NCBI GenBank assembly: GCA_015680685.1 | Contig: MNCI01002090.1 | Coordinates: 3,473 to 41,705, forward strand | Direction of reading: 5' to 3' | DNA: 38,233 nucleotides | From: Gnetum montanum | Lineage: Eukaryota > Streptophyta > Gnetopsida > Gnetales > Gnetaceae | In this document: piece by piece, positions 9,190-18,901 of the stretch | Position numbering within the stretch: the stretch's first letter is position 1 | How the letters are laid out: the number at the start of each line of letters is the position of its first letter | The notes under the pieces: model-generated | Database searches by the model: none | What the model saw: the letters and a program-made list of their open reading frames with translations, nothing else | Told to the model about the DNA's origin: nothing | Position numbers and translations under genes: made by a program

Positions 9190-10350
9190 TCTTACTCAGA
9201 AGATGCCACAAGACTTGGACCATTGGAAGAAACAATAGTTTCTTTATCAAGCCAAAAACTTCATGAAAATCAATGGAAATTTTTACAAGGTGTATGTCGA
9301 TGGCTTGGTTCATTAGTGTGTTCTTGATGTTGATCAATTGCATGTTCTCTAAAATGTTCACAAGGATCCTTGTGAGTACCACTATGCAAGGAGATGCACG
9401 ACCATTAAGATCATGATGGTAGGATCTTATTGGCTAATAAACTTTAGGGATGTTCACCAATTCATCCATTCTTGTGAATGCTATCAACTAGATTGTGGGA
9501 TGACTGCTCAAATGAAGGAATCTCAATTGTGGATCTAACCACTGAAACCCTTTGACATTTGGGGCATAGACTTCATGGATCCCATTGCATCCATGTCAAA
9601 TGGAAAAGTGTACATAAGAGTTTTTGTTGATGATTATACAAAATTGGTAGAAGTAGTAGCCATCATTGATTGTACATCTTCCACTCTTACTTAATTTGTA
9701 CAACAAAATGTTGTAAATAGGTTTGGAGTGCCATCTGCACTAATTTTTTATAATAGTACTCATTTTACAGGTGCTGCTTTTCGTAAGCTCATGTAATGCT
9801 TGGGGTAGAACATAAACTAAAAACACCCTACCATCTCGAAGCCAATGATCAAGTAGAGGTTACAAATAGGGAAATCACAAAAATTGTAACAAAAATAATT
9901 AACAAATATAAGAGAGATTGGAGAAAAAAACTCAATGTTACCTTTTGGACCTACCACTCCACATGGAAACTCCCTATAGGCTACTCTCCCTATGAGTTGG
10001 TGTACAAAAAATTACCAACTTTTCCAATTCAATCTAAGCCATGTACACTTTCAATAGCATGTGACCTTAATCTTAACCTTAACCTAGCACAAAAGAAAAC
10101 TGTTAATCAAACTTAATGTGCTAGATGAGAATAGATTGGTGGCCCTGTCATTAAATGAAGTGCACAAGGCATTCAACAAAAAAACACCATGACCTTTGGA
10201 TAAGAAAAGTAAAATTTCAACTTGAAGAAAAGGTCCTCTACTGGAACCCACACATGTAATGCAAAAAAATTAGTTCCAAACATCATGAAAAGGATCTCAT
10301 ATCATTTACAAAACCTTTTCTTTTGGGGCCATGTCAATCTACAAACCTAA
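9190..10350 (+). pseudogene. El1 integrase remnant
   Basis: Integrase joins the cDNA to host DNA. Zinc-binding region: HYARRCTTIKIMMVGSYW..VHQFIHSCECYQ (about 9375-9490). Core: FDIWGIDFMDP with the first catalytic Asp (about 9560). The second block reads FGVPSALIFYNSTHF where the family has TDNGTHF, so the second Asp is lost. The third, EANDQVEVTNREI (about 9837-9880), keeps its Glu. An open stretch 9796-10116 continues WRKKLNVTFWTYHSTWKLP..SPYELVYKK, the conserved post-core region. The C-terminus fades into GHVNLQT (about 10328-10350), next to a 26-A run. Stops interrupt it in several places. Confidence 0.85.
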
Positions 10351-10356
10351 GATCCC

Positions 10357-10382
10357 AAAAAAAAAAAAAAAAAAAAAAAAAA
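10357..10382 (+). repeat. Run of 26 A
   Basis: A homopolymer sits within the decayed integrase end. El2 has ordinary sequence at the corresponding place (about 30500-30520), so this is a local expansion. The short open frame with a poly-Lys run across it is an artefact. Confidence 0.9.
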
Positions 10383-11924
10383 GCAACTGGTCAATGTAGG
10401 CAACACCCTAATGGATGGAGAACCATGCTCAACTTAGTCATGCCGGAGATGGTCATCCATGCTAACCATCTTAGTAGCTCCTCAATTTTTCTAATTTTTG
10501 TTTTACACTTTCTTTGTTTTTACATCTTTTTATTTTACACTTTGTTATTTTTCCAATTTTTTATTTTACAATATTGTTAGTGTGTTTTAACTTTCTTGAA
10601 TATTTTACTTTATTTTGGTGTGAATTTTTCTTATTTTTAATAAAATTATTTATTGATAATAGAACACAATGATGTTGTAGTTGTTTTCTAATGGTGGTTT
10701 GTACTTAATGTTTCTGATTCCTAATGTCTAGTTTCTATTTTTGAATTTTGATGACTAATGACTAAGACAAAAATTCTTTTTCATGGAATAGGTAATGAGT
10801 CCACCCATCCACCAACTCTATGGTATTCCTATTTTTGGAATTATGAGGTCCCTTTTTCATTAATAAAACCTTAACAAACTTGTGACCTTAGTAATTTTCA
10901 AACTTGGAAAAGACTCAAAGGTTTGAAAGGGTGTGACCTCAAGGGGATTCAATACTCTTTATGCCTTTCTACTTACTTAAGTGCAATTGTGTTTTCATGG
11001 ATTTCTTACCATTTTTTGTCAACCAATAATAGGAAGTTAATAAGTCTTTTCATGGTTTGGTTCCCATCCAAAAATCTATAAGAACATAAAATTAAAAAAA
11101 ATATGATGGAAATTCAAAGCACAATCTTTATGCAACATAATCGACTAAAAGCATTGGTTACAAGACTAGAAAGACATGTTACCCATGCCTAAAGGTTCCC
11201 TCTAACTAAGGCCCTCTCTCACTTCCTATTTCACTTTTCTTCTCTAATAAGGAATGGTGATTGATCTATGGGAGCATTCTTTTGTCTCAAGGGAGTGGTC
11301 TAGTCTTAGACTAATGATCAAAAGTCACTAAAAGTGATTGGTTTTAATCTGAACTAAGGATGAACTTTATCAAGTCATAAGATTCATAAGGAACTTCATG
11401 TAATTACAATTTGGAATTCCATCTCACCTTCTTTATCATCCATCAATGCTTTCCATCATTCACCTCACTACCAATTTCCATGTCTTATTCAATGTCTTAG
11501 TTTGATGTGTTAAAATTCTTAGGTAGATTCTTCCGAATTCGATCCTTAACTTTTCATAATCATTAATCCACTTTGGCATCCATGAACTCCTTAGTTGAGG
11601 TTATGCAAGGGCACAAAAAGGCATGAGCCTACTATGGTAAGAACCCACTTGCATGTCTCTTGGTTAGGATAGTTAACTTTCTTATCTTTAGGCATTTTAG
11701 TGATCAAATCTTTCATGTGCTCCATCAGTTGCATCCAACTATGCACTCCTTAAGGCATTTTATCCAATAAAATTTCATTCTCCCATAATTATTCTATTTT
11801 TGTGAATTCCCAAACCCTCTTCTAAGGTTTTCATCAAGTTCACAACATTTCTAGCTCTCTATGGACCCCAATTTCATAAGAAAATTCCTTGTATTTCTCC
11901 AAATTTTTAAAGTAAAAAATTTTA
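10383..11924 (+). other. El1 non-coding stretch between integrase and ORF2
   Basis: This is about 1.5 kb of T-rich sequence without coding signal, homologous on the opposite strand to El2 28930-30540. A shared landmark is GACATGTTACCCATGCCTAA followed by AGGTTCCCTCTAACTAAGGC at about 11170-11210, found inverted at about 29585-29625. Such long spacers before a 3' ORF are known from Athila/Tat-like elements. Confidence 0.65.
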
Positions 11925-12035
11925 TGGACCAACTTCGTCAACAAGACCTTGTATATTCGTCCCCTCCATCAATGAAGTTCCATCAAAGGGACCTTGTCTA
12001 CATAAGGGAAAAAGCCTATAAATATGCATGAACAC
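11925..12035 (+). promoter_or_regulatory. El1 internal promoter-like region before ORF2
   Basis: CCTATAAATA at 12015-12024 is a textbook TATA box. Upstream (11932-12000) lie CGTCAACAAGACCTTG, CATCAATGAAG and CATCAAAGGGACCTTGTCTAC, repeats of a GTCAAC/CATCAA plus GGACCTTG motif. El2 has a TATA box (28778-28786, minus) and a clearer array at the same place, and sequence downstream is also alike (TTTTTC..CATTTGCTCATAAA..AGGGG). The position between integrase and ORF2 suggests separate transcription of ORF2. Confidence 0.55.
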
Positions 12036-12184
12036 TTAAGAATTTTTCACATTTGCTCATAAATGAAGGGGAAGTTTATGAATTTTTCAATGTCCAAAAG
12101 CTTCCAAGAGCCAAATCTTCCTAATTGTTTGTTTGATTCACTCCATTATTTAACCTTGTAGGTACTGGAAGTAAGCTCTTTGTC

Positions 12185-15100
12185 ATGGGGGCCACAAACC
12201 TTAAGTTTTTGACAAAAATGTTTTTGGAAAAATTTCTAACTCCCACAAGGTTTAACAATGAAATCAACATTAAAACATCAAATTATAAGAGTTAAACTCT
12301 TCCAACAAGCTTTGGTAACATTCTAAGTTAAAAATCATCAAAATAATAATAAAATAATCAATATGCCATGGTCCAAACTTAGCCTAAGTGCAACCACCCA
12401 ATGAAAAAGGTAATTAAATGTTATAAGATACACATTAAATGCTAATCCTTGATTATGTTTTGACCATAGATGACACCTAAATGAAAGCACATGAAGGAAG
12501 GAGGACCATTCCAACTGAGGAATAAACAACCAAAAATGGGAAGAGACCAAGAAAAACCCCATGAACAAGTAGAGACCCATGCAACATGACCTCTTTGGGA
12601 GGAGCCTAAAGTGGAATTTATTTGACAGATTCTTGAAGAAGTTGCTATAATAAAATAGTCTCATTGAGATAAGGCACCTGAACCCAAACCAAACCTAGAG
12701 GTTACCTTGATGAAATCTTACCTTAGGTACATCATGAACAAGGAGGTCCAGAAATTGGCACTCCAAGAGTTAAACTATGGACCTTTCTTGGAGTTCGCAC
12801 TTCTAGAAGTTAAGATTCAACTACAAAAACTCTCCCATGTGGCCAACAATCACTTCCAATGTGAAGTGGTACATGGAAGAGACATACCTATTCTAGAATA
12901 ATCAGCAAGCTAGTTCAACAGTCAAAATCAAGAACATCTCAGTGTCCTACTCAATAAAAGCTTTTGCAAAGGTCCATGAATTACCAAAAATAAGGGCAAA
13001 CATTGTTAGAATCACCATGCAGGTAGGCCCTAACTTCAAGAAAGAATGGACATAGCAGTGTTATGGAGTCGACCATTATAAGTTTGGTGCACTCACCATG
13101 GAAGAACACACATATTTTAAGATTATAGCCTTTCACCTCAATCTAAAGACAAGGTCAAGTAAGATCATAGCCTTCTCCACTTGTGCATGTGCTACTCTAA
13201 GCAATAGATTCTCGATCAATATTTCATAGCTTATCCATCTTGAGATAGATAAGCAGTTTAAAGAAAACGAATGTGAAAGGAAGACATCCCCTTCCCATGC
13301 CTCATCTAAAAATTATGCAAGAGGGAAGGCATAACCCACTACACAAATGAGGTTACCCAATGTGCTTTGTCCACTTTCTAGGTAGAGATGACGAAGGACA
13401 AGGTGCCTACTAAAGTCATCCAAGAAAGGAAATAGTGACCACCACCTCCACCACCCACTAAAAAAACAATGTCGAAGGCCTATGCTACTCTAAAGCACAT
13501 GCACGAGATCCAAGAGTAGTAAGTAGAAATGAGTGGTGGTGATCCATCTATGTATTTCCCAACAATGAGTCACCTCAACAAAGTGGCTCGAACAATTAGC
13601 CAGATGGAGAGAGGTGAGCCAATTTTCTCAGCCCAAAGAACATAGTTGTTCACAAGATCAAATCTTAACACATGAGAGATAATGGTATCTCTCTCACAAT
13701 AGCAGCAATTCTGAAAAATCTTTGGGAATGCTACTACTTTTTTGATGCATTTGAAGGAGGATGAAGGAGCAAATGTCTTGGTGATGCAGCATCATGGGTA
13801 GGAGAGAGCAGTANAAGCAAATGTCTTGGTGATGCAGCATCATGGGTAGGAGAGAGCAGTAGAAGTAGTTGCAGATAGAATTGTTGAGGCACTTCATGCA
13901 CCTACAACATTTATACCAAACATTTTTGCACTTAGAGATGTGTAGACATTCATAGGAATAATTAGTAACAAATTAAGTGTAGCCCAACATGAGAACTTGC
14001 TGAATCAACTAGCAGGAACTAGGCAACCAATTCTAGATGTCTTTGATCTTTTAAACACAATCATTGTAACCTAGTCGAAGATACTAGAAGTAAGGGACAA
14101 GTGCATCATATTGGAGAAGCAACTTGAAATAGCCCAAGCACAAAACCAACACTTGGCTATAGAGGTTGCTAAATTAAGAGCCTGTCTTACCAAGCCCATG
14201 TTTTTCAACTTTTCACTAACAAGGGATGAAGCCTTCAAGTAGCTTGAAGAAAAGCTGAAAAGGGTTGAGAATGAGAAGGAGATAGTCATCTCTGACCCGT
14301 CTATGGCCAATGCCAAAATGTACACCATTTAGAAGGACTTGGTTTAGACGTGTCATGAGAATGCAAGTTTGACTACAGAAAATCATCACCTATGTAATGT
14401 TAATGTGTAGAAGTAATAGATGCAAGATTTTATTCATCAACAGTAGAGGCAACTAGCAAGAGTAAATAATAAATTGAGGAGATTGGTAGTAAAAAATAGA
14501 AATCTCTCCATGGAGGAAGTTCAAGCCCTTTGCCAAAAATCTAGGCTAGAGATAGTCGCTTGAGAAAATAAGGCTATCAAATTTGAGAGAGTCAAGAACC
14601 ATTATAGAGATCAAGTTGGTTTACAAAAAATAAATTAATAGAAAACGCATCTAGATGACAAAGGTAAAAGTTAATGAGGCATTATAATAGCTCAAGGAAG
14701 GAGGTGATGTCTAGCAGCCTATCTTTGATGGGCTTAATAACTACAACAAAGTGAAGATCTACATGAAAGAGCAGTAGATTGAGGAGATGACTGAGTACAT
14801 GGAGCTTGCCAATCTCTATTATGCAAACCTAGTGATGCTAACTACTAGATAGCCATAGCTAGAATTGGAGAAACAAGTGAATAGCTTGTACTTGTTATAT
14901 GAGGTAAAGTTCAAGAATCATAAGGACACCAAGTAGAAGCCTGAGATAGTCAACATTGAACTCAAGGTTCTCAAGGTAAAGTTCAATGATCAAGAATCAA
15001 CTACTAAGAAACTGGCCAAGAGGATGAATGACTACTAGGAGTTGTAGAATGCAATTAAGGCATTTGATGTTGAATGTAAACTCTTAACTACCTGGTTTGT

Positions 15101-15330
15101 CAACATGAAGGAGTTGTTCATGGCAATGCCCTATCCCTAGGATGTTCCCACTCCAGCCCACATTCAAGATGCTATGTGGACCTTGAACGATCCTAGGAGA
15201 AAGGAGGAGAAGACGAAGACACTATTAGATGCCTTTTATCTTCCATCAGAAGTTGCAACTATCATAGGACAACCACAACCATCTCAACTATCACATGCAC
15301 CTAAAGGAGAAGGTCCTTTGAAGCCTTAAG
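12185..15330 (+). pseudogene. El1 ORF2: unknown 3' ORF with coiled-coil region
   Basis: This is a stop-riddled frame after the integrase, conserved with El2 28614-25545 (minus). Readable parts: 12707-12901 (VQKLALQELNYGPFLEFALL); a block at about 13110-13300 ending HLEIDKQFKENECERKTSPS; a Pro-Thr-Lys stretch near 13440; LSVAQHENLLNQLAG at about 13975-14020; and a Glu/Lys/Leu-rich stretch 14070-14330 (CIILEKQLEIAQAQNQHLA, then AFKxLEEKLKRVENEKE) that looks coiled-coil. At 14780-15000 comes LANLYYANLVMLT, matching LANLCYANLVMLI in El2. The 13.1-13.3 kb block faintly recalls the plant-transposon-protein domain found after integrase in other gypsy elements; this is only a suggestion. Its function is unknown. 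Confidence 0.6.
13768..13861 (+). repeat. 46-bp exact direct repeat around a single N
   Basis: The 46 bases at 13768-13813 recur exactly at 13816-13861. The only ambiguous base of the window (N, 13814) lies at the junction. El2 has one copy at the corresponding place (about 27065-27115, inverted). This looks like an unmerged contig overlap rather than biology. Confidence 0.85.
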
Positions 15331-15567
15331 AGCTTCCACCACCTGGGACCATTTTATCTTCTTTAACATCTTCATGCCATCTAAGGAATTATGTTTGTCC
15401 ATTTTTTCCTAGTGTTTAATTTTGTTGTTCTAAACACCCAAAATTTTGTAATCAATGAAAAAAAAAACCATACACTCTAGACATTTAGTTTTTGTTGTGT
15501 AGTTTATGTGTCAATAACCCCATACCTTTCCAAATTTTGTAAAGAACTTGAGGATGAGTTTTCATTA

Positions 15568-15580
15568 AGTCATGGAGGTA
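15568..15580 (+). other. El1 polypurine-tract-like site
   Basis: GTCATGGAGGTA directly precedes the 3' LTR. The El2 counterpart, read on its strand, is GTCATGGGGGTG (25340-25329). The G-rich core just before the LTR is the expected plus-strand primer position; in El1 it is partly decayed. Confidence 0.55.
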
Positions 15581-16481
15581 TGATGAGGTGTCATGGTTGG
15601 TCATGTTAATGAGATGCTATCAACATCACCCCATCGATGTAGGGTTTGACCTATTGACGTGTACCCATCGACAGGGCTCCCTATTTTGCCTATAAATATG
15701 TGCTCACCAATCACATTTATGGGGAAGAAGTCTCATAGTTGCAGCAAAGCTCTAGTAGTTTTTCCACTTAAAAGTTACAATATTTTTTAAATGCCTACAA
15801 TAGGAGTCAAAGAGTGTATGGATCTTTATTCAAGCATTATTATACCTGAGCACTATAATGTGTGTGGAAATAAAGACAAAATTTCTAATAAACCTTGTAG
15901 AAATTTGAAATAGATTAATTATTTCGTTTATGCATTTAATATTTTAAGCAATTTCCCTTAATGCTTTAAGTAATTAAAGTAATTAAATTAAGCTAATTTA
16001 AGCTGAATTAAGCTAGATTAAGATAGATGAAATAGTGATTAATTAAGCACATAAGTACAACCACTTCAAACATACACTTAGTGCTTGGTAACCCTTGTAA
16101 TGCTTAATGTTTGGTAACCTAGTAGTGTTAAATGTGTTCAGGATGTGTACAGTAAGTGGGAATGGATGCTTATGTTAGGATTGGTTAAATGTTAGTTAGT
16201 TAGAGTAAATTAGCAATCAAATATATAATTCTTTATTCTTTACTCTTAGGCGATTTAGAACAAAAAACATAAAAATGATAAAAATCATATGCCTCAGTTG
16301 CACTTAACCATACCTTTGCATTTCACAAGTGTAATTTGGAAGACAACGATAACAATGGTTAGTTTTACCTCCTAGAGGCCAGTGTACTTAAAAGGCTATA
16401 AGTCTATGGAATTTGACCAGATCGCGCATGAACACTTAGTGATTTGTATGGTTGGGCATAGGGTCTACTCGCTGCTCATCA
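15581..16481 (+). repeat. El1 3' LTR (901 bp), TATA box kept
   Basis: It runs from TGATGAGGTGTC to GCTGCTCATCA. TATA box CTATAAATA lies at 15690-15698, preceded by a U3 with CCATCGATGTAGG and CCCATCGACAGG. Around 15985-16025 a TTAAGCTRAA-type short repeat is expanded by roughly 20 bases over the 5' LTR. The next five bases are ACAAG, the right target duplication (16482-16486). Confidence 0.93.
15606..15698 (+). promoter_or_regulatory. El1 3' LTR U3 motifs and TATA box
   Basis: ATCAACATC, CATCGATG (palindrome), TTGACC..TTGACG and CATCGAC motifs lie between the LTR start and CTATAAATA (15690-15698). The motif cores relate to the TCGAC/TTGAT motifs of the El2 LTR. Confidence 0.6.
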
Positions 16482-16486
16482 ACAAG
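16482..16486. repeat. El1 target-site duplication, right copy (ACAAG)
   Basis: It matches 4868-4872 exactly and lies directly next to the 3' LTR end. Confidence 0.95.
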
Positions 16487-17701
16487 CTCTAACATGATAT
16501 TGCACTTTTTGAGTGATGACAAGTTCTAAGCTTTGTGCATTTTTTAAGAGATCAAATTCATCCTAAAAATTGTGTTTAATATATCTTTACATGATGCATT
16601 CCTTACAATCTACCAAAAAAAAAAGAGAACTTTCAAGATTACTTCTCTTCTTAAAAAGGTTACCTACTTTAATCTAGTTGGTTAATTCATGGGTTAACAT
16701 GATAGTTTATATATGATTATTTTGGTTTGAAGGTAGCCTTGGTAAGATATGGGAGGGTGTAGATATTGGATCCATAACCACATATGCTTGAAAATATTTA
16801 AATGGATTGATAGGTTTAAAAAATGGATGTTTCTAAGGCTTGCACTTAGAACCACTAGAGTTGTCATCTACCAGCATGTTGATAACTAGGATGCATTCTA
16901 TTGTTATCAGTATGGAGGAATCTCATCTTTCATAGGTGGAAAATTTATCAAAGGATTAGAAGCATGTAAGTAAGAATGCTCATAAGGATGAGAAGTGTTT
17001 AAGAAAAATTCAGTCCATGGAGTGATGGATCTATGATACTCTCAAGGATATTAATGATGAACATGAGCATGGGTGGTAAAGCCACTTGAAGACATAGGCT
17101 ATTTGACATAATATCTATAAGGATTAGGTTGTCTATACGGGTACTACTACCTTGGTAATGACATTCTCCACAACTGTGGGTTTTGCTACTATTTGATAAT
17201 ACTCTTAAGCTTAAGGTGAAGTCCCACTAGGATAGTATTGTTGTTGATGATAGGATTGTCTATAGTAATCTTGAGGATAAAACAAGCTCATGAGCATTTG
17301 TCATTTGATAAATTTTAGATTTAAGGCACTAGTCTTAGACTCTTGAAAATGTAATATTACAAGGTAACCATCCTTAGGATGGTCATATTAGTAGATTTTT
17401 ATAATCATAGTCATCCAAGTCTATATCCATAATCTCTTCAACTATAGTTACTTTTCCTTTTTATTAATAGTAGTCCTTTCCTATGTCTTTTTTCTTTATC
17501 TCCAATTGTATCTTGCTTTGCTTTCTTGATAATTTTTAATGTTGATTAAAGCTTTTCATCAATTGAGTCTTACATCTTATCAATCTTAGTTAAATCTTTA
17601 ATAACTAATTTTTGGATTAGCAAGGTTTTCTACTAGACCACTATTGATGCGAAAATTTGGATCATGAAACAAACCAATGCACAATGTCCATAAAGTGCAT
17701 G
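16487..17701 (-). pseudogene. El0 gag C-terminal part, linker and protease N-terminus
   Basis: Read on the minus strand, 17640-17300 matches the El1/El2 gag blocks: a degraded SIDEKALI..ESK..QD segment, a basic stretch, then KEKVTIVEEIMDIDLDDYDY, equivalent to KGKVATVEEFVQLESDDDGE in El1. Next come LHFQESKTSALN and a linker rich in Tyr, Pro and Gln (about 17290-17130). At about 16600-16550 it reads ILNTIFRMNLI, the retropepsin active-site block with Asn in place of the catalytic Asp. SLKKCNIMLELV follows, up to the El1 insertion point. The protease continues at 4867. Stops are frequent. Confidence 0.7.
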
Positions 17702-17706
17702 ATTTG
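17702..17706. repeat. Solo-LTR target duplication, left copy (ATTTG)
   Basis: ATTTG directly precedes the LTR at 17707 and recurs at 18713-18717. Confidence 0.92.
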
Positions 17707-18163
17707 TGATGAGTGGTGAGGTACCGCTACACTCAACCATATGAAACAAGCGTAGCACACGCGATCCAGTCAAACTCCGCAAACTAAATGCCTAAACGCC
17801 CCATGGAACACTTGGGGTTAATCATTCGTTATCTTCCCAAACTTACTTGTTGTTGTCACGGTGTATGGTTAAGTAAGTCTGAGGTATATGATTTTTATAT
17901 CTTTTATGATTTTTCTCCTATGCTATGAGGTGAAGGGTTGAGAAAGCTAACTAACTCTAACTAATGTGCTAAGTCTAAATTAACTAGCATCAGCATCCAT
18001 TTCCACTTACTGTACACACCCTGAACTGATGCAACTGTGGCTACCAAACGCTAATCGTTATTGGGATCACCACACATAATGCACGTGCTCGAAGTGGTCG
18101 TATTAAGGCACCTAACTAGGAGGAAAGGGTTGAGAGAGCCTAACTAGCCTAAGTGCGATGAGC

Positions 18164-18362
18164 AGCCGATTCCTTGACTAACCGTACACATCTAGGACTA
18201 CCACTGGGATTAGTAAGCGTAGATCTTGGAATACGCCACTGGTTTACCAAGTAGTCACGATGCTCGTAATCAAGTCGTACTCATACCGCATGCGACAAGT
18301 AGCCGATTCCTTGACTAGCCGTACACATCCTTAGATGCTCGTAATCAAGTCGTACTCATACC
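18164..18362. repeat. Internal direct duplication in solo LTR
   Basis: AGCCGATTCCTTGACTA and the following ..CCGTACACATC occur at 18164 and 18301. GATGCTCGTAATCAAGTCGT and the nine bases after it occur at 18259-18287 and 18334-18362. The offsets are 137 and 75 bases, so the second copy has lost about 62 bases. The related LTR at 22882-23634 has only one copy. Confidence 0.85.
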
Positions 18363-18599
18363 ACATTCTAGGAAAGAAATAAATAAAATCCTATCCATGC
18401 ACTGCAAGGTTTATCCAATCAAGTTCGTCTTTATTGCCGTACACAACTTGTGTTTAGGTACAATGTTGCTCGAATAAAGATCCGTTCAATCTAGGACTCC
18501 TACTGCGGGCACATGGGAAATTAATCTATCTCAGGAGTGATCAAACTACCAGAGCTTTGCTACTTCTAGCCAAGATGGGAAATAAGGGGAGTGCCGCCT

Positions 18600-18703
18600 C
18601 TTATTTATAGATTTGGCGGTGGACCGCGATATCACAGGGGACGATGCAATATTGCGTACACGATATCGCATGGGATGCAATATCGCAGCCCATGCGATAT
18701 CGC
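18600..18703 (-). promoter_or_regulatory. LTR U3 promoter: five-palindrome array plus TATA
   Basis: Motifs GCGATATCAC (18626), GCAATATTGC (18645), ACGATATCGC (18660), GCAATATCGC (18677) and GCGATATCGC (18694) are spaced 19, 15, 17 and 17 bases. On the minus strand they precede CTATAAATAAG (18610-18600). Changes among copies are mainly CpG transitions that keep the palindrome (GCAATATTGC). Confidence 0.75.
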
Positions 18704-18712
18704 GTCTCATCA

Positions 18713-18890
18713 ATTTGGTAAGGCTATTGCCTAGGACATCTTGTTTATTGGTACGACTAGCCTAGGAATAGTCTCAGTGGGTGAGAAAATGTAACAACTA
18801 ATTTGTAAAAAAAATCATTGGATTTGAAAATATTAAATTATTTTCAAACCAAAATATTGAAGATGAAATAACTTAGAAAGATCATAATAT
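18713..18890 (-). pseudogene. El0 gag, more N-terminal fragment
   Basis: The first five bases (18713-18717) are the right ATTTG duplication. On the minus strand this matches El1 6510-6670 at DNA level: ATTATGATCTTTCTAAG against AGTATGATGCTTGAG, then AAATCCAA, then AAGATGTCCTAGGCAATAGCC against TAGATGTCCTAGCCATGG. It therefore continues El0 gag on the far side of the solo LTR. The match fades at an A-run near 18890. Confidence 0.6.
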
Positions 18891-18901
18891 TAAAAAAAAA
18901 A

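Larger units (their letters stand above)
4873..16481 (+). mobile_element. El1: complete but dead Ty3/gypsy retrotransposon, 11.6 kb
   Basis: It has two LTRs (893 and 901 bp), both starting TGATGA and ending CTCATCA, and is flanked by ACAAG target duplications. A tRNA-Asp-type primer site follows the 5' LTR. Order inside is gag, protease, RT-N connector, RNase H, integrase, a 1.9-kb non-coding stretch with a TATA box, and ORF2. This layout, with extra coding sequence after integrase and a tRNA-Asp primer site, suggests the Athila/Tat side of plant gypsy elements. The RT core is absent. In a hand alignment of about 196 LTR bases, 33 differ, mostly transitions, so it is an old insertion. It lies in El0's protease. 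Confidence 0.93.
17707..18712 (-). mobile_element. Solo LTR, 1006 bp, GCGATATCGC family, minus strand
   Basis: Plus-strand ends are TGATGAGTGGTG and GCGTCTCATCA, flanked by ATTTG on both sides. The strand is given by CTATAAATAAG (minus, 18610-18600) lying close to the GCGATATCGC end. Five GCGATATCGC-type motifs lie upstream of that TATA box. The body shares the GTATGGTTAAGTAAG, ATATGATTTTTAT and GTACACATCC blocks with the other LTRs. Part of it is internally duplicated (18164-18362). El0 gag continues on both sides, so it is a clean solo LTR. Confidence 0.93.
88..18890 (-). mobile_element. El0: old minus-strand Ty3/gypsy element, heavily nested
   Basis: Minus-strand gypsy sequence is read in the order gag (18890 to about 16640), protease (about 16640-16487, then 4867-4700), RT (about 3985-3374) and RT end (175-88). 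Collinearity holds when three insertions are removed: the solo LTR 17707-18712, El1 4873-16481 and the insert 176-3373. Gag and protease segments match the corresponding parts of El1 and El2, so El0 belongs to a related lineage. Unlike El1 and El2 it still shows RT core motifs. I did not find its 5' LTR; homology fades at about 18890, where an LTR-like fragment starts. The 3' half lies outside the window. Confidence 0.75.

Noticed and set aside
9104-9382. 92-codon minus-strand open frame
   Set aside because: It is the complement of El1's RNase H-integrase junction and resembles the El2 shadow frame at 31298-31651 for the same reason.
10323-10580. Open frame with a poly-Lys run
   Set aside because: It is produced by a 26-A homopolymer inside the decayed integrase end and T-rich spacer.
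12338-12664. 108-codon minus-strand open frame
   Set aside because: The plus strand here is ORF2, conserved with El2. The minus frame is hydrophobic with no domain.
12185-15330. ORF2 as an envelope-like gene
   Set aside because: Its position would allow it, but I see no signal peptide, no membrane segment and no glycoprotein-like cysteines; coiled-coil composition argues against it.
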